A DNA stretch of 46,289 nucleotides from Bacteroidota bacterium (GTDB taxonomy: Bacteria; Bacteroidota; Bacteroidia; JABDFU01): positions 1 to 46,289 of the forward strand of contig JABDFG010000011.1 of the NCBI GenBank assembly GCA_013286655.1, in the 5' to 3' direction. Each line of letters begins with the position of its first letter. Within the stretch, counting starts at the first letter, position 1. The notes under the pieces are model-generated. The model was given only the letters and a program-made list of their open reading frames with translations. It did no database searches and was not told the origin of the DNA. The translations under genes and the position numbers were made by a program. Shown in pieces: positions 12,885-21,361 of this stretch.

Positions 12885-13454
12885 TTACTTCAATTTCACC
12901 GTAAAAGTTGGGGAATCATATTTATCCAGGTTCCGGAGATCTTTCGCAACTTTATTTTTCCATTCGGTTTCCTTTGCCGCATCTTTTCCTCTTTTGGTTT
13001 CTCTGTCATACGTTTTCTGTTCCGTTGTATGATCAAGCCGGAGTTTTTTATAAATTGCCTGAAAATCTTTCTGGAACGTTTTTTCTTCCCATTTATGATC
13101 TTGTAATTCTTTTCGAAACAGACGGGCATATTTTTCTGTTAAATCAAAATGCAACTGTTCCCGTTGCAGGATTTCATCACTTTTACCTCTTTCGAGAGCC
13201 CAGGACTTTGATCGGCAGAAAAAGCAATCTACCTGCACATCCAGTAATTTGCCATTCCCCTCCATGTCGACCTTATAGTTGAAATCTGTATAGGACACTG
13301 CTACGGCTATTGAAGAGGATTGTGTCGTATCCGGCTTTGCGTAATAATCGTTCCAAGTCAGTTTAGCCTCGTTCCAATTAAAGGTGTTTTCTGTTTGAGC
13401 ATGACAGAAAAGTGGAATCGAAGCTATGAGCAGAACTACCTGTTTTATGTTCAT
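12885..13454 (-). CDS. DUF922-like secreted protein with degenerate HExxH
   Basis: About 189 residues, starting at the ATG that precedes a signal peptide (MNIKQVVLLIASIPLFCHAQ). The mature part has the DUF922 layout: LTWNDYYAKPD near the N-terminus, then EILQREQLHFDLTEKYARLFRKEL. DUF922 members that I know carry HEQLHFD, an HExxH-type zinc site; here the first histidine is arginine (R98-E-Q-L-H102). The C-terminal third is charged and helical. A function is not established for the family. It converges with the porin gene, 25 bases apart, and diverges from rpsA. The family assignment is from memory of the motif and should be confirmed by profile search. Confidence 0.65.
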   Translation of the reverse strand: MNIKQVVLLIASIPLFCHAQTENTFNWNEAKLTWNDYYAKPDTTQSSSIAVAVSYTDFNYKVDMEGNGKLLDVQVDCFFCRSKSWALERGKSDEILQREQLHFDLTEKYARLFRKELQDHKWEEKTFQKDFQAIYKKLRLDHTTEQKTYDRETKRGKDAAKETEWKNKVAKDLRNLDKYDSPTFTVKLK

Positions 13455-13597
13455 CGGGTAAATATACAAAATCCCGTAATATTTGTAACTAATTGATAGT
13501 TATATAATTATGAAAAAGTGGCACTTTTACCCTAAAATCCTCTTTATCTGTAAGTAATTTATTATCAAAATGTCGGAGCTATTGTAAGCTTTTTTTG

Positions 13598-13628
13598 TTG
13601 TGTATTAGCTGAAATTGACGTACGTTTG
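13598..13628 (+). promoter_or_regulatory. rpsA promoter candidate
   Basis: TTG at 13598-13600, 20 bases, then TACGTTTG at 13621-13628, a full match to TAnnTTTG. It would give a leader of about 95 bases for rpsA. Confidence 0.7.
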
Positions 13629-13632
13629 ACTC

Positions 13633-13658
13633 CCCCTATTTTTCAGGTACGATAGGGG
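13633..13658 (+). promoter_or_regulatory. hairpin at the start of the rpsA leader
   Basis: CCCCTAT (13633-13639) pairs perfectly with ATAGGGG (13652-13658) around a 12-base loop. It falls at the predicted 5' end of the rpsA mRNA, so it may protect the message or take part in autoregulation by S1. No T-run follows, so it is not a terminator. Confidence 0.5.
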
Positions 13659-13729
13659 CTAAGCAACCCAGTAATAACCCAATTCGAAGATAGCCTGAAT
13701 CAACGAAGTACAAGTATAAGGAACATAAA

Positions 13730-15565
13730 ATGTCAGAAGTAAAAGGAGCAAGTGCAGAACCAGCTAACATGCTGGAAAGTTTTGATTGGAACACAATCGG
13801 TAAGAAGCAGGACAATTATTCTAAAGCAGAACGCGATAAGCTGGACGCGATGTATGGTGAAACATTAAGCGCCGTTACAGAAGCTCAGATTGTTGAAGGA
13901 GTAGTGGTAGCAAAAAACAACAAAGAAGTAGTTGTTAACATAGGATTCAAATCAGATGGGGTAGTCCCTCTTTCTGAATTCAGGTATAATCCAGATCTTA
14001 AGATTGGTGATAAGGTAGAAGTTTTTGTAGAGAGCCAGGAAGATAAAAACGGTCAGCTTATTTTGTCTCATAAAACAGCCCGTTCTATGCAATCCTGGGA
14101 TCGTGTGAATGAGGCTCTGGCGAAAGACGAAATCATAAAAGGGTATGTTAAATGCCGGACCAAAGGAGGTTTGATTGTGGATGTATTTGGTATCGAAGCG
14201 TTTTTACCGGGCTCTCAGATCGACGTGAAACCGATCAGAGATTATGATATCTATGTTGGTAAAACGATGGAGTTTAAAGTGGTGAAGATCAACCAGGAGT
14301 TCCGTAACGTTGTCGTATCACATAAAGCTCTGATTGAAGCTGAGTTGGAACAACAAAAGAAAGAAATCATTTCAAAACTTGAGAAGGGACAGGTACTGGA
14401 AGGTACTGTTAAGAATATTACTTCCTATGGAGTCTTTATTGACCTGGGTGGAGTAGACGGTCTTATACACATTACGGATCTTTCCTGGGGGCGTATTAAT
14501 CACCCGGAGGAGATTGTTAAGCTGGATCAAAAAATCAATGTGGTCATCCTTGATTTTGACAATGATAAAAAACGCATAGCTCTTGGTCTAAAGCAACTGA
14601 CCGCTCATCCTTGGGATTCTCTGGACACCAATCTGAAAGTTGGAGATAAAGTGAAAGGAAAGGTTGTTGTGATAGCAGATTATGGTGCGTTCATTGAAAT
14701 AACCACCGGTGTGGAAGGTTTGATACATGTATCCGAAATGTCCTGGTCACAGCATTTACGTACAGCTCAGGACTTTTTGAAAGTCGGAGACGAAGTGGAA
14801 GGAGTTATTTTGACATTAAACCGTGAGGAGCGGAAAATGTCCTTGGGTATTAAGCAATTAACACCTGATCCATGGACGAATATTGTTGAAAAATACCCTA
14901 AAGGTTCTAAGCATACGGTAACCGTTCGCAATGCGACTAATTTTGGATTGTTCGTTGAATTGGAAGAAGGAATTGATGGTCTGATACATATTTCCGATCT
15001 GTCCTGGTCCAAAAAGATCAAACATCCGAATGAGTTTGCCAAAACAGGTGATAAGATTGAAGCGGTTATTCTTGAAGTGGATGCCGAAAACCGTAAACTT
15101 AGTTTAGGTGTAAAACAATTGGAAGAAAATCCCTGGGAAGTATTTGAAACAGTCTTTACCATTGATTCCGTGCATCAGGGAACTATTATCAATATTTCTG
15201 ATAAAGGAGCTATCGTTTCTCTACCCTATGGTGTGGAAGGATTTGCACCTGGACGCCACCTGGTAAAGGCTGACGGAACGATCGCTAAAGCGGAAGAAAC
15301 GCTTGATTTTAAAGTACTGGAATTTGTAAAAGAAAATAAAAAGATCATCGTTTCACATACCAAAATTCACGATGATAAAATTGCGGAAGATCGACCAGGT
15401 GCTTCCAGTGAGCGGTCCGGGGCAAAGGACACTAAGAAAGCTGTTAAAAAAGTAAAAGATAGTATGGAGAAAACAACCCTTGGAGATATTGAGTCCTTAT
15501 CAGCTCTCAGAGCTGAGATGGAACAATCTGAAAAAAACCCCAAGAACGATAAAAGTCCCTCATAA
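13730..15565 (+). CDS. rpsA: 30S ribosomal protein S1
   Basis: 611 residues with six S1 RNA-binding domains, beginning at about residues 54, 137, 218, 303, 389 and 475. Domains 3-5 show the repeated pattern GxVxxIxxYGxFIxLxxGVxGLIHIxDLSW. A 50-residue N-terminal extension and a Lys/Ser-rich tail make it slightly longer than the 557-residue E. coli protein. S1 binds mRNA and helps its recruitment to the 30S subunit, which matters in a phylum that rarely uses Shine-Dalgarno pairing. It has its own promoter and leader hairpin and ends in a strong terminator. It is monocistronic and faces smpB. Confidence 0.97.
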   Translation: MSEVKGASAEPANMLESFDWNTIGKKQDNYSKAERDKLDAMYGETLSAVTEAQIVEGVVVAKNNKEVVVNIGFKSDGVVPLSEFRYNPDLKIGDKVEVFVESQEDKNGQLILSHKTARSMQSWDRVNEALAKDEIIKGYVKCRTKGGLIVDVFGIEAFLPGSQIDVKPIRDYDIYVGKTMEFKVVKINQEFRNVVVSHKALIEAELEQQKKEIISKLEKGQVLEGTVKNITSYGVFIDLGGVDGLIHITDLSWGRINHPEEIVKLDQKINVVILDFDNDKKRIALGLKQLTAHPWDSLDTNLKVGDKVKGKVVVIADYGAFIEITTGVEGLIHVSEMSWSQHLRTAQDFLKVGDEVEGVILTLNREERKMSLGIKQLTPDPWTNIVEKYPKGSKHTVTVRNATNFGLFVELEEGIDGLIHISDLSWSKKIKHPNEFAKTGDKIEAVILEVDAENRKLSLGVKQLEENPWEVFETVFTIDSVHQGTIINISDKGAIVSLPYGVEGFAPGRHLVKADGTIAKAEETLDFKVLEFVKENKKIIVSHTKIHDDKIAEDRPGASSERSGAKDTKKAVKKVKDSMEKTTLGDIESLSALRAEMEQSEKNPKNDKSPS

Positions 15566-15591
15566 ATCACGCCATGGTTTTTAGGGATTTT

Positions 15592-15624
15592 ATCCCCCTC
15601 GTTTATTCGAGGGGGATTTTTTTT
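15592..15624 (+). terminator. rpsA terminator
   Basis: The perfect 10-bp stem ATCCCCCTCG/CGAGGGGGAT with loop TTTATT is followed by a run of T. Confidence 0.93.
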
Positions 15625-15644
15625 GTTATCGCCCTTCGGACATA

Positions 15645-15683
15645 AGCTAGACTAAGCTTTGCTAAAGCAAAGCAAGTCTAGCT
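15645..15683. repeat. long near-perfect hairpin between rpsA and smpB
   Basis: AGCTAGACTaaGCTTTGC (15645-15662), loop TAAA, GCAAAGCaAGTCTAGCT (15667-15683): 16 base pairs with one small internal mismatch. It overlaps the last two bases of the smpB stop codon and is not followed by a clear T-run on either strand. It may be a bidirectional transcription barrier or an mRNA 3'-end stabiliser for smpB, or a small repeat element. Confidence 0.65.
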
Positions 15684-16131
15684 AAAATTTTCGCATTGTT
15701 TCCCGTTCCAGATCTCGTTTCTTGAGATCTTCACGTTTATCGAATACTTTTTTCCCTTTTGCAAGCGCAATTTCCAGTTTGGCCAATCCCTTTTCATTGA
15801 TAAATAAACGCAAGGGAACGATCGTGAGACCTTTGTCTTTTAACTGATAGCGCAGTTTCTCCAATTCGGTTCTGTTGAGCAGCAATTTACGGTCACGTTT
15901 AGGCTGGTGATTGTTGTATGATCCTTGTTTGTATTCTCCGATGTGCAGACTTTTGACGAATAATTCTGTTCCGGTAAAGGAGCAGTATGCGTCATTAATA
16001 TTTGCCTGGCTTTCGCGGATCGATTTTATTTCCGTCCCATATAATTGCATCCCCGCGATATACTTATCTAAAAAGCTATATTCGAAGGAGGCCTTTCTGT
16101 TTTTTATGCTGATACTGTCTTTGCCTTTCAT
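15682..16131 (-). CDS. smpB: SsrA (tmRNA)-binding protein SmpB
   Basis: 149 residues, the usual SmpB length. The family pattern is clear: NRKASFEYSFLDKYIAGMQLYGTEIKSIR, SFTGTELFVKSLHIGEYKQGSYNNHQPKRDRKLLLNR, then GLTIVPLRLFINEKGLAKLEIALAKGKKVFDKRE. The basic C-terminal tail ends ERETMRKF and follows the tmRNA body into the A site. SmpB delivers tmRNA to stalled ribosomes for trans-translation. A TACTTTTG sequence reading towards the gene (16139-16146) could be its -7 element, but I see no matching -33. The tmRNA gene itself is not in the window. Confidence 0.97.
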   Translation of the reverse strand: MKGKDSISIKNRKASFEYSFLDKYIAGMQLYGTEIKSIRESQANINDAYCSFTGTELFVKSLHIGEYKQGSYNNHQPKRDRKLLLNRTELEKLRYQLKDKGLTIVPLRLFINEKGLAKLEIALAKGKKVFDKREDLKKRDLERETMRKF

Positions 16132-16274
16132 GAGCCCTCAAAAGTACAAGGTTAAACGATTGATTTCTGTCTTGTGTGGATAAAATGTTTTTTGTTTCAA
16201 ATAAATCATTATTTTAGCGTTCACTAAGAGTATTTCTAAAAAAGAAATTTAACATATACCAAACTTTTCTACTT

Positions 16275-18332
16275 ATGAAAATTGTAAAACTCGCCTTCCT
16301 CGCACTGGCAAGTGTTATTGTTTTTTCCGGCGGCGCTTTCGCTCAAAAGAATTTTTTAAAGGATGCAGATAAAGCATATAACAATGCGGAGTATTTTACC
16401 GCAATAGAACTTTACAAAAAGGCTTATGCAGGCGTTTCCAAGAAGGAAGAAAAGGCGAAAATTATTTTCCAGACAGCCGAATGTTACCGCCAGATTAATG
16501 ATAGCAAAAATGCAGAGCAATGGTACGAAAAAGCCATTAAGGCAAATTATCCGGACGCTAAAGCGAAGCTGTATGCTGCTGATGCAAAAAAAGCAAATGG
16601 GAAATACGATGAAGCGATGATTCGTTATAATGATTATAAAAAGGAAGTTCCGGATGATCCTCGTGGTGAAGCTGGCGCCAAGTCATGTGAACTGGCAGCA
16701 AAATGGAAGGATAAGCCTACCCGTTATAAAGTGGAAAATGTGGCCCAAATTAATTCGAAACAGGAAGATTTCAGTCCTTCCTATATTGATAAGAAATATT
16801 CGGGTCTGTATATTACTTCCACCCGTGAAGGAGCTACAGGTGACAAACCTGATGGGCAAACAGGGCAGAACTTCAGTGATATCTTTGAAACAAAGCTCGA
16901 TAAAAATGGCAAATGGAGTACTCCTGCACCCATTCCGGCTCCTATTAATAGTAATTCGAATGATGGTTCCACCGTTGTTACCAAAAAGGGTAACATAATG
17001 ATATTTACCCGCTGTGCGGTAGAAAAGGGCAAAGTGCTTCCCTGCGGATTGTACATGACAACCAAAAAAGGCGCTACATGGGATGAACCCAAGAAACTTC
17101 CGTTTAGTTCGGATTCGGTGGCTTTCGCACATCCTGCACTTTCTGCTGATGAACAAACTCTTGTTTTTAGTTCGAGACTACCAGGTGGTTACGGAGGATT
17201 GGATCTTTGGGTAAGTCTTTATGATAAAAAAGCAAAAGAGTGGGGAACACCAACTAACCTTGGACCGGCAATTAATACTGCAGGGGATGAGTGTTTTCCA
17301 TTCCTGCATGAAGATGGTACTTTGTATTTTTCGTCCAATGGACAACTCGGTATGGGAGGCCTGGATATTTTCAGTGCTAAAAAAGCCGGAGATGCCAAGT
17401 GGGCTGAAGTTGCCAATTTGCAGGCACCTATTAATTCCAATGCAGATGATTTCGGAATTATTTTTGAAGGGAAAAAGGAAAGAGGTTATTTTTCTTCTAA
17501 CCGGGAAGGCGGAAAAGGAATGGATGATATCTGGCAATTCTCCAAGCCTCCATTGTTATTCACAATTGAAGGTGTTCTGACCGATTGTAAGTTTAAGGAA
17601 ACAATTGAGGGAGTTACCATGAAGCTGGTTGGTTCGGATGGCAGTAGTGCTGAAACGAAAACGGATAAGAATGGATATTATAAATTTGCAGAAAACACAG
17701 GTAAGCGTTATGTCAATGAAAAAACTTCTTATGTTTTAACGACTGCTATAGGCAATGAAGTGAAAACCAAGGAAGCAGCAAATGGTTTTGTAAACAGCAG
17801 TGATAAAGTGAAAGAAACTACCGTTGGGGTGGAAGAGTCTAAAATTTTCAAACATGACTTTTGTTTGACACCTATTGAGAAAGAAATTCGTTTCCCAGAT
17901 GTGTTGTATGATCTTGATAAAGCTGATTTAAGACCGGAATCAAAGGATTCCTTGAATTTTCTGTATGAAACGCTGGTGGACAATCCTACGTTTGTCATTG
18001 AATTGAGTTCGCACACTGATTCACGCGGTAATCCTGTTTACAATCAAAAACTTTCTGAGGCGCGGGCTAAATCCTGTGTTGATTATCTTATTTCAAAAGG
18101 TATCAACCCAGATCGCCTTAAGCCGAAAGGATACGGGAAAAACCGTTTGCTCATTTCAGACGCAGAAATCGCGAAATTAAAAACAAAGGAAGAGCAGGAA
18201 GCTGCTCACCAAAAGAACCGCAGAACTGTGTTTTCCGTATTACGTAAGGATTTCGTAGACCCGAATGCCCCTAAGGATCAACCCAAGCCTAAGGAAAAGA
18301 AAGAGGGGGATGAGGACGATGACACGAATTAA
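16275..18332 (+). CDS. OmpA family protein with TPR, PD40 propeller and CRD (PorE-like)
   Basis: 685 residues. In order: signal peptide (to about residue 23), TPR-like helices (about 25-115), a WD40-like/PD40 beta-propeller (about 150-430, with repeated units such as PALSADEQTLVFSSRLPGGYGG and ERGYFSSNREGGKGMDDIW), a carboxypeptidase regulatory-like domain (about 432-530), and a C-terminal OmpA domain with ELSSHTDSRGNPVYNQKLSEARA that binds peptidoglycan. An acidic tail follows. This is the domain order of PorE, the peptidoglycan-anchoring part of the type IX secretion system. However, Bacteroidota carry several paralogues with this layout, so the assignment to PorE itself is tentative. Three T9SS cargo genes are in the same window. 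Confidence 0.85.
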   Translation: MKIVKLAFLALASVIVFSGGAFAQKNFLKDADKAYNNAEYFTAIELYKKAYAGVSKKEEKAKIIFQTAECYRQINDSKNAEQWYEKAIKANYPDAKAKLYAADAKKANGKYDEAMIRYNDYKKEVPDDPRGEAGAKSCELAAKWKDKPTRYKVENVAQINSKQEDFSPSYIDKKYSGLYITSTREGATGDKPDGQTGQNFSDIFETKLDKNGKWSTPAPIPAPINSNSNDGSTVVTKKGNIMIFTRCAVEKGKVLPCGLYMTTKKGATWDEPKKLPFSSDSVAFAHPALSADEQTLVFSSRLPGGYGGLDLWVSLYDKKAKEWGTPTNLGPAINTAGDECFPFLHEDGTLYFSSNGQLGMGGLDIFSAKKAGDAKWAEVANLQAPINSNADDFGIIFEGKKERGYFSSNREGGKGMDDIWQFSKPPLLFTIEGVLTDCKFKETIEGVTMKLVGSDGSSAETKTDKNGYYKFAENTGKRYVNEKTSYVLTTAIGNEVKTKEAANGFVNSSDKVKETTVGVEESKIFKHDFCLTPIEKEIRFPDVLYDLDKADLRPESKDSLNFLYETLVDNPTFVIELSSHTDSRGNPVYNQKLSEARAKSCVDYLISKGINPDRLKPKGYGKNRLLISDAEIAKLKTKEEQEAAHQKNRRTVFSVLRKDFVDPNAPKDQPKPKEKKEGDEDDDTN

Positions 18333-18935
18333 TTGATACAACCCTCTTTAAGATACTTTATCGTTTACAAGCCGTACGGTATGCTTTCTCAATTCACCAA
18401 GGAAGGTAATAATACTACGCTGGCTGAGCTGTTTGCTTTCCCGAAGGATGTTTATCCTGTTGGCAGGCTGGATTCCGATAGCGAGGGCTTATTGATTATC
18501 ACCAACGATAAAAAGCTCAATCATTACTTACTTCATCCGACTTATAAACATACCCGAACATACCTGACTCAGGTGGATGGGGCAATTACACAAGAAGCGG
18601 CAGATCAATTAGCAAAGGGTGTCAGCATAACTGTGGAAGGAAAGGCACATCAGACACTTCCTGCATTTGTAGAACTTGTGGAAGCACCTATTGAAATACC
18701 GGACCGGATACCTCCGATCCGGGTCAGGAAAAATATTCCTACTTCCTGGATAAGACTTGGACTGGTGGAAGGTAAAAATCACCAAGTCCGTAAAATGACG
18801 GCTAAAGTTGGTTTCCCTACATTAAGGCTAATTCGTATCCAAATCGAGGGCTTAAGCCTTTTGGGAATGAAGCCTTCAGAGGTAAAGGAAATGAAGCAGT
18901 CGGATATTTTTAAGGTCCTGAAAATAGTATCCTGA
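18333..18935 (+). CDS. rluE: RsuA/RluE-type rRNA pseudouridine synthase
   Basis: 200 residues without an S4 domain. The protein begins directly with the catalytic fold: YFIVYKPYGMLSQF, then VGRLDSDSEGLLIITND with the catalytic aspartate (RLD), and GLVEGKNHQVRKMTAKVGFPTLRLIR. RluE modifies U2457 in E. coli 23S rRNA; the precise target here is inferred. The start must be non-ATG. The preceding OmpA-protein stop (18330-18332) is in the same frame, and the only start-like codon before the conserved N-terminus is TTG at 18333, directly abutting that stop. Translation is therefore probably coupled with the upstream gene. Confidence 0.88.
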   Translation: MIQPSLRYFIVYKPYGMLSQFTKEGNNTTLAELFAFPKDVYPVGRLDSDSEGLLIITNDKKLNHYLLHPTYKHTRTYLTQVDGAITQEAADQLAKGVSITVEGKAHQTLPAFVELVEAPIEIPDRIPPIRVRKNIPTSWIRLGLVEGKNHQVRKMTAKVGFPTLRLIRIQIEGLSLLGMKPSEVKEMKQSDIFKVLKIVS

Positions 18936-18940
18936 GCTGA

Positions 18941-20620
18941 TTAATTCTTTATCAGTTTTCTATAATAGTTTTTGGAACTCGTACGTATGTTCAAAACATA
19001 CATACCGCGTTCAAGAATTTGAATGGTGCTTAGTGTAAAATAATTCAGGCTGTTCGTATTTACCTCTTTTGTTTCTTCTGTAATTCTTCTGCCTCTGATA
19101 TCGAATAATTGTATGTCTACTGTTTGAGAATCCAAAGAGTAAAAAGCAAGTGTAATATTACTTTCGAAAGGATTGGGATACGCTAAAATAAGATTGTCAG
19201 TTTTAAACAAAGAAATTTCGTAACCTCCCAGCAACAGATTTGCTGAGCACATATTGGGAATGCCATAACCCTCCAGGGAATCAGGCCTGGAAGCCTGACT
19301 TCCTGTTCTCACAATCGCATTTAATACCTGCATATTTGTTTTGCCGGGGTTAGCCTGCCACAGACAAGCGGCTGTACCAGCCGCAATTGGAGCTGAAAAA
19401 GAAGTTCCGTCACCGCTCGTGATTCCACCTGCTACGGAGGCCACTATGCTATTTTCCCCCTGTGCAGCTATTGTAGGTTTTATCCTTTTGTCGAAAGTAG
19501 GTCCTGTTGAACTGAAGGATGCATAGACTCCATTCTGATCAACTGCACCAACTGTCAGGATGCTATCTGCATCTGCAGGAGTGTCGATATAGTGCCAGGA
19601 ATCGTCTCCATCGTTTCCGGCGCTCACCACCACCAGCATTCCTTTTTCTGCCGCCCTTACTGCCCCTATTGAACTCATAGCCGTCCGGCCATTCATATCG
19701 GCATAGGTATGATTCTGGGCAGGGTTGTCAAAGGTAGAGTAGCCCAGGGAGGAGCTGATAATATCTGCTCCAACGCTGTCTGCAAATTCTGCCGCTGCTA
19801 CCCAATTAAATTCTTCAATGATGTTTTCTGAAGCTACTACTTCCGACCGGAGAAGCCAATAACTTGCCTTGGGGGCGGTGCCAATCAATTGCCCGTCCAG
19901 GTAGCCACCCATCGTAGAAAGGACTTCCATGCCATGAGGTGTTGCATTGTCAAAAACATTTCCTCCCTGATTTGAAAAATCCCGTGTGCCGAGTATCTGT
20001 TTGTTTGTCCAAAGGCTATCAAAAGCAGGCAATACATCTGCCATGTAAAAACCCCCGTCCAGAATAGCTATAACCATTCCTTCTCCCTTATAGCCTTGAC
20101 TTTGAAGGCAATCATCGCCTAACATACTGGCTTGATTAAGAGAGGAGCCGAAACTGCCGGTTGAAGAAGTGGCGATTATTCCCGGGGTTCCAAATTTGCT
20201 TTGTCTGTTTTTTATCCTTTCAGTAGTGTCCTTGTTAAGCACTTTAATACCCAAACTTTTATCAGAGATAACGAAAGGGAAAGATAAAATTTTGGTTAAT
20301 GCGCCCGGATGTCCACTGGTATCAATACTGATGCCGTTTAACCATTTTGACCGGTTCAAAATTTTAACACCCGTTTTTGCGACACTGTCAATATACCATT
20401 GGTTAACCGGCAAATCATTTTGTTGTATACGAATACCTTGGTTTACCCTGCGTGTAATCGAACGTGTAGTCAGGAAAGCTGTGGGGTTGCTCGTAGAATA
20501 AGTGCTTCCGTTTTTATCAGAAAAGCCAATAAAAAATTCAGCATTGTCCTGTGCGGAAAGGGTACACGAAAAAACAAAAAGACACAAACAGATAGAAAAG
20601 GGCCGGATAAACTTAGACAT
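18941..20620 (-). CDS. subtilisin-like (S8) serine protease with T9SS sorting domain
   Basis: About 559 residues from the ATG before the signal peptide (MSKFIRPFSICLCLFVFSC...SAQ). The catalytic triad is visible, counted from this start: D188 in VIAILDGG, H229 in TPHGMEV and S409 in GTSFSAP. The last 85 residues form a type A T9SS sorting domain (AYPNPFESNITLAFYS...DIRGRRI...GMYVLNIRTSSKNYYRKLIKN), so the protease is exported through the outer membrane and probably surface-attached or released. A pro-region (about residues 30-130) precedes the protease. The stop is five bases from the convergent rluE stop. It probably belongs to one transcript with the unknown gene and lpd upstream. Confidence 0.93.
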   Translation of the reverse strand: MSKFIRPFSICLCLFVFSCTLSAQDNAEFFIGFSDKNGSTYSTSNPTAFLTTRSITRRVNQGIRIQQNDLPVNQWYIDSVAKTGVKILNRSKWLNGISIDTSGHPGALTKILSFPFVISDKSLGIKVLNKDTTERIKNRQSKFGTPGIIATSSTGSFGSSLNQASMLGDDCLQSQGYKGEGMVIAILDGGFYMADVLPAFDSLWTNKQILGTRDFSNQGGNVFDNATPHGMEVLSTMGGYLDGQLIGTAPKASYWLLRSEVVASENIIEEFNWVAAAEFADSVGADIISSSLGYSTFDNPAQNHTYADMNGRTAMSSIGAVRAAEKGMLVVVSAGNDGDDSWHYIDTPADADSILTVGAVDQNGVYASFSSTGPTFDKRIKPTIAAQGENSIVASVAGGITSGDGTSFSAPIAAGTAACLWQANPGKTNMQVLNAIVRTGSQASRPDSLEGYGIPNMCSANLLLGGYEISLFKTDNLILAYPNPFESNITLAFYSLDSQTVDIQLFDIRGRRITEETKEVNTNSLNYFTLSTIQILERGMYVLNIRTSSKNYYRKLIKN

Positions 20621-20645
20621 GGCAAACTTGTTTAGTCCTAATTTA

Positions 20646-21353
20646 CTATTTTTTATGACCGGTTGCGTAGTTATAAAAGGCCAGTAGATTCTCATTCATT
20701 CCAGCTACGGCATTTTTAATAATTCTTTTTCCAAAAACGGAGGTATAGGTTCTTTTATAGAAAGGGAAAGGTTTTCTGAGTTGAATGAATTGATCACTCT
20801 CAATAATTATTCCGGTAATACCGGTTGTTGGTCCATCCGCTCCTTCGTACTGTTTTGTATGCGCTTCGGGTTGTTTGCCAGAATCTGTCTCATAATGAGT
20901 AACGCTGGATCTGGAGGTATCGTTACTGATTGTTCCAAATTCCGCGCAAAAAAACTGTTGCGCATTGAATTTGATACTGGTGTCTTGCCGGAGTTTTTCG
21001 TTGAGAAAGATCACCTTGTCAAATTGTTTCTTTTTAACGGCTTCGGAGTATTCACTGTAAAAAAAATAAACAGGACAAAAATTGAAACTTTCCCGAAAAG
21101 CATGAATGATTTCCAGATTATAATAGGATTGTTTCTTTTCTATTTCTTCTGCTTGCTCCGGCATTCCTTTTTTTCGTAAAGTATCCGTCAAATTTTTTTT
21201 CGAATGCAGCCGTATTAACAATACGCCACCTTTTAATTGTTTGATCTGAGTGGTCGCCAGAGCAATTGCACGAATCTCCCCATTTTGTGCTTCCAGTGTT
21301 GAATAGAAAAGGAGGTGCAAACAAAAAAAACAGAGGTAAAAGCAATTTTTCAT
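20646..21353 (-). CDS. secreted protein of unknown function
   Basis: 235 residues with a signal peptide (MKNCFYLCFFCLHLLFYSTLEAQ). I do not recognise a named family, although the sequence looks like conserved Bacteroidota hypotheticals. Features: IRAIALATTQIKQLKGGVLLIRLHSKKN, a Lys/Glu-rich central helix (about 60-80) and a C-terminal GKRIIKNAVAGMNENLLAFYNYA. There is no lipobox and no T9SS tail. It lies eight bases after lpd and 25 bases before the subtilase on the same strand, so all three are probably co-transcribed. The context does not reveal a function. Confidence 0.75.
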   Translation of the reverse strand: MKNCFYLCFFCLHLLFYSTLEAQNGEIRAIALATTQIKQLKGGVLLIRLHSKKNLTDTLRKKGMPEQAEEIEKKQSYYNLEIIHAFRESFNFCPVYFFYSEYSEAVKKKQFDKVIFLNEKLRQDTSIKFNAQQFFCAEFGTISNDTSRSSVTHYETDSGKQPEAHTKQYEGADGPTTGITGIIIESDQFIQLRKPFPFYKRTYTSVFGKRIIKNAVAGMNENLLAFYNYATGHKK

Positions 21354-21361
21354 TTAACAGA

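Noticed and set aside
16139-16146. smpB promoter from a TACTTTTG box
   Set aside because: The -7 box is good, but no TTG/TTTG lies 19-21 bases upstream; kept only as a note in the smpB entry.
20618-20695. A longer N-terminus for the subtilase (start at 20695)
   Set aside because: It would overlap the upstream gene's 3' end and place a polar extension before the signal peptide; the ATG at 20620 fits better.
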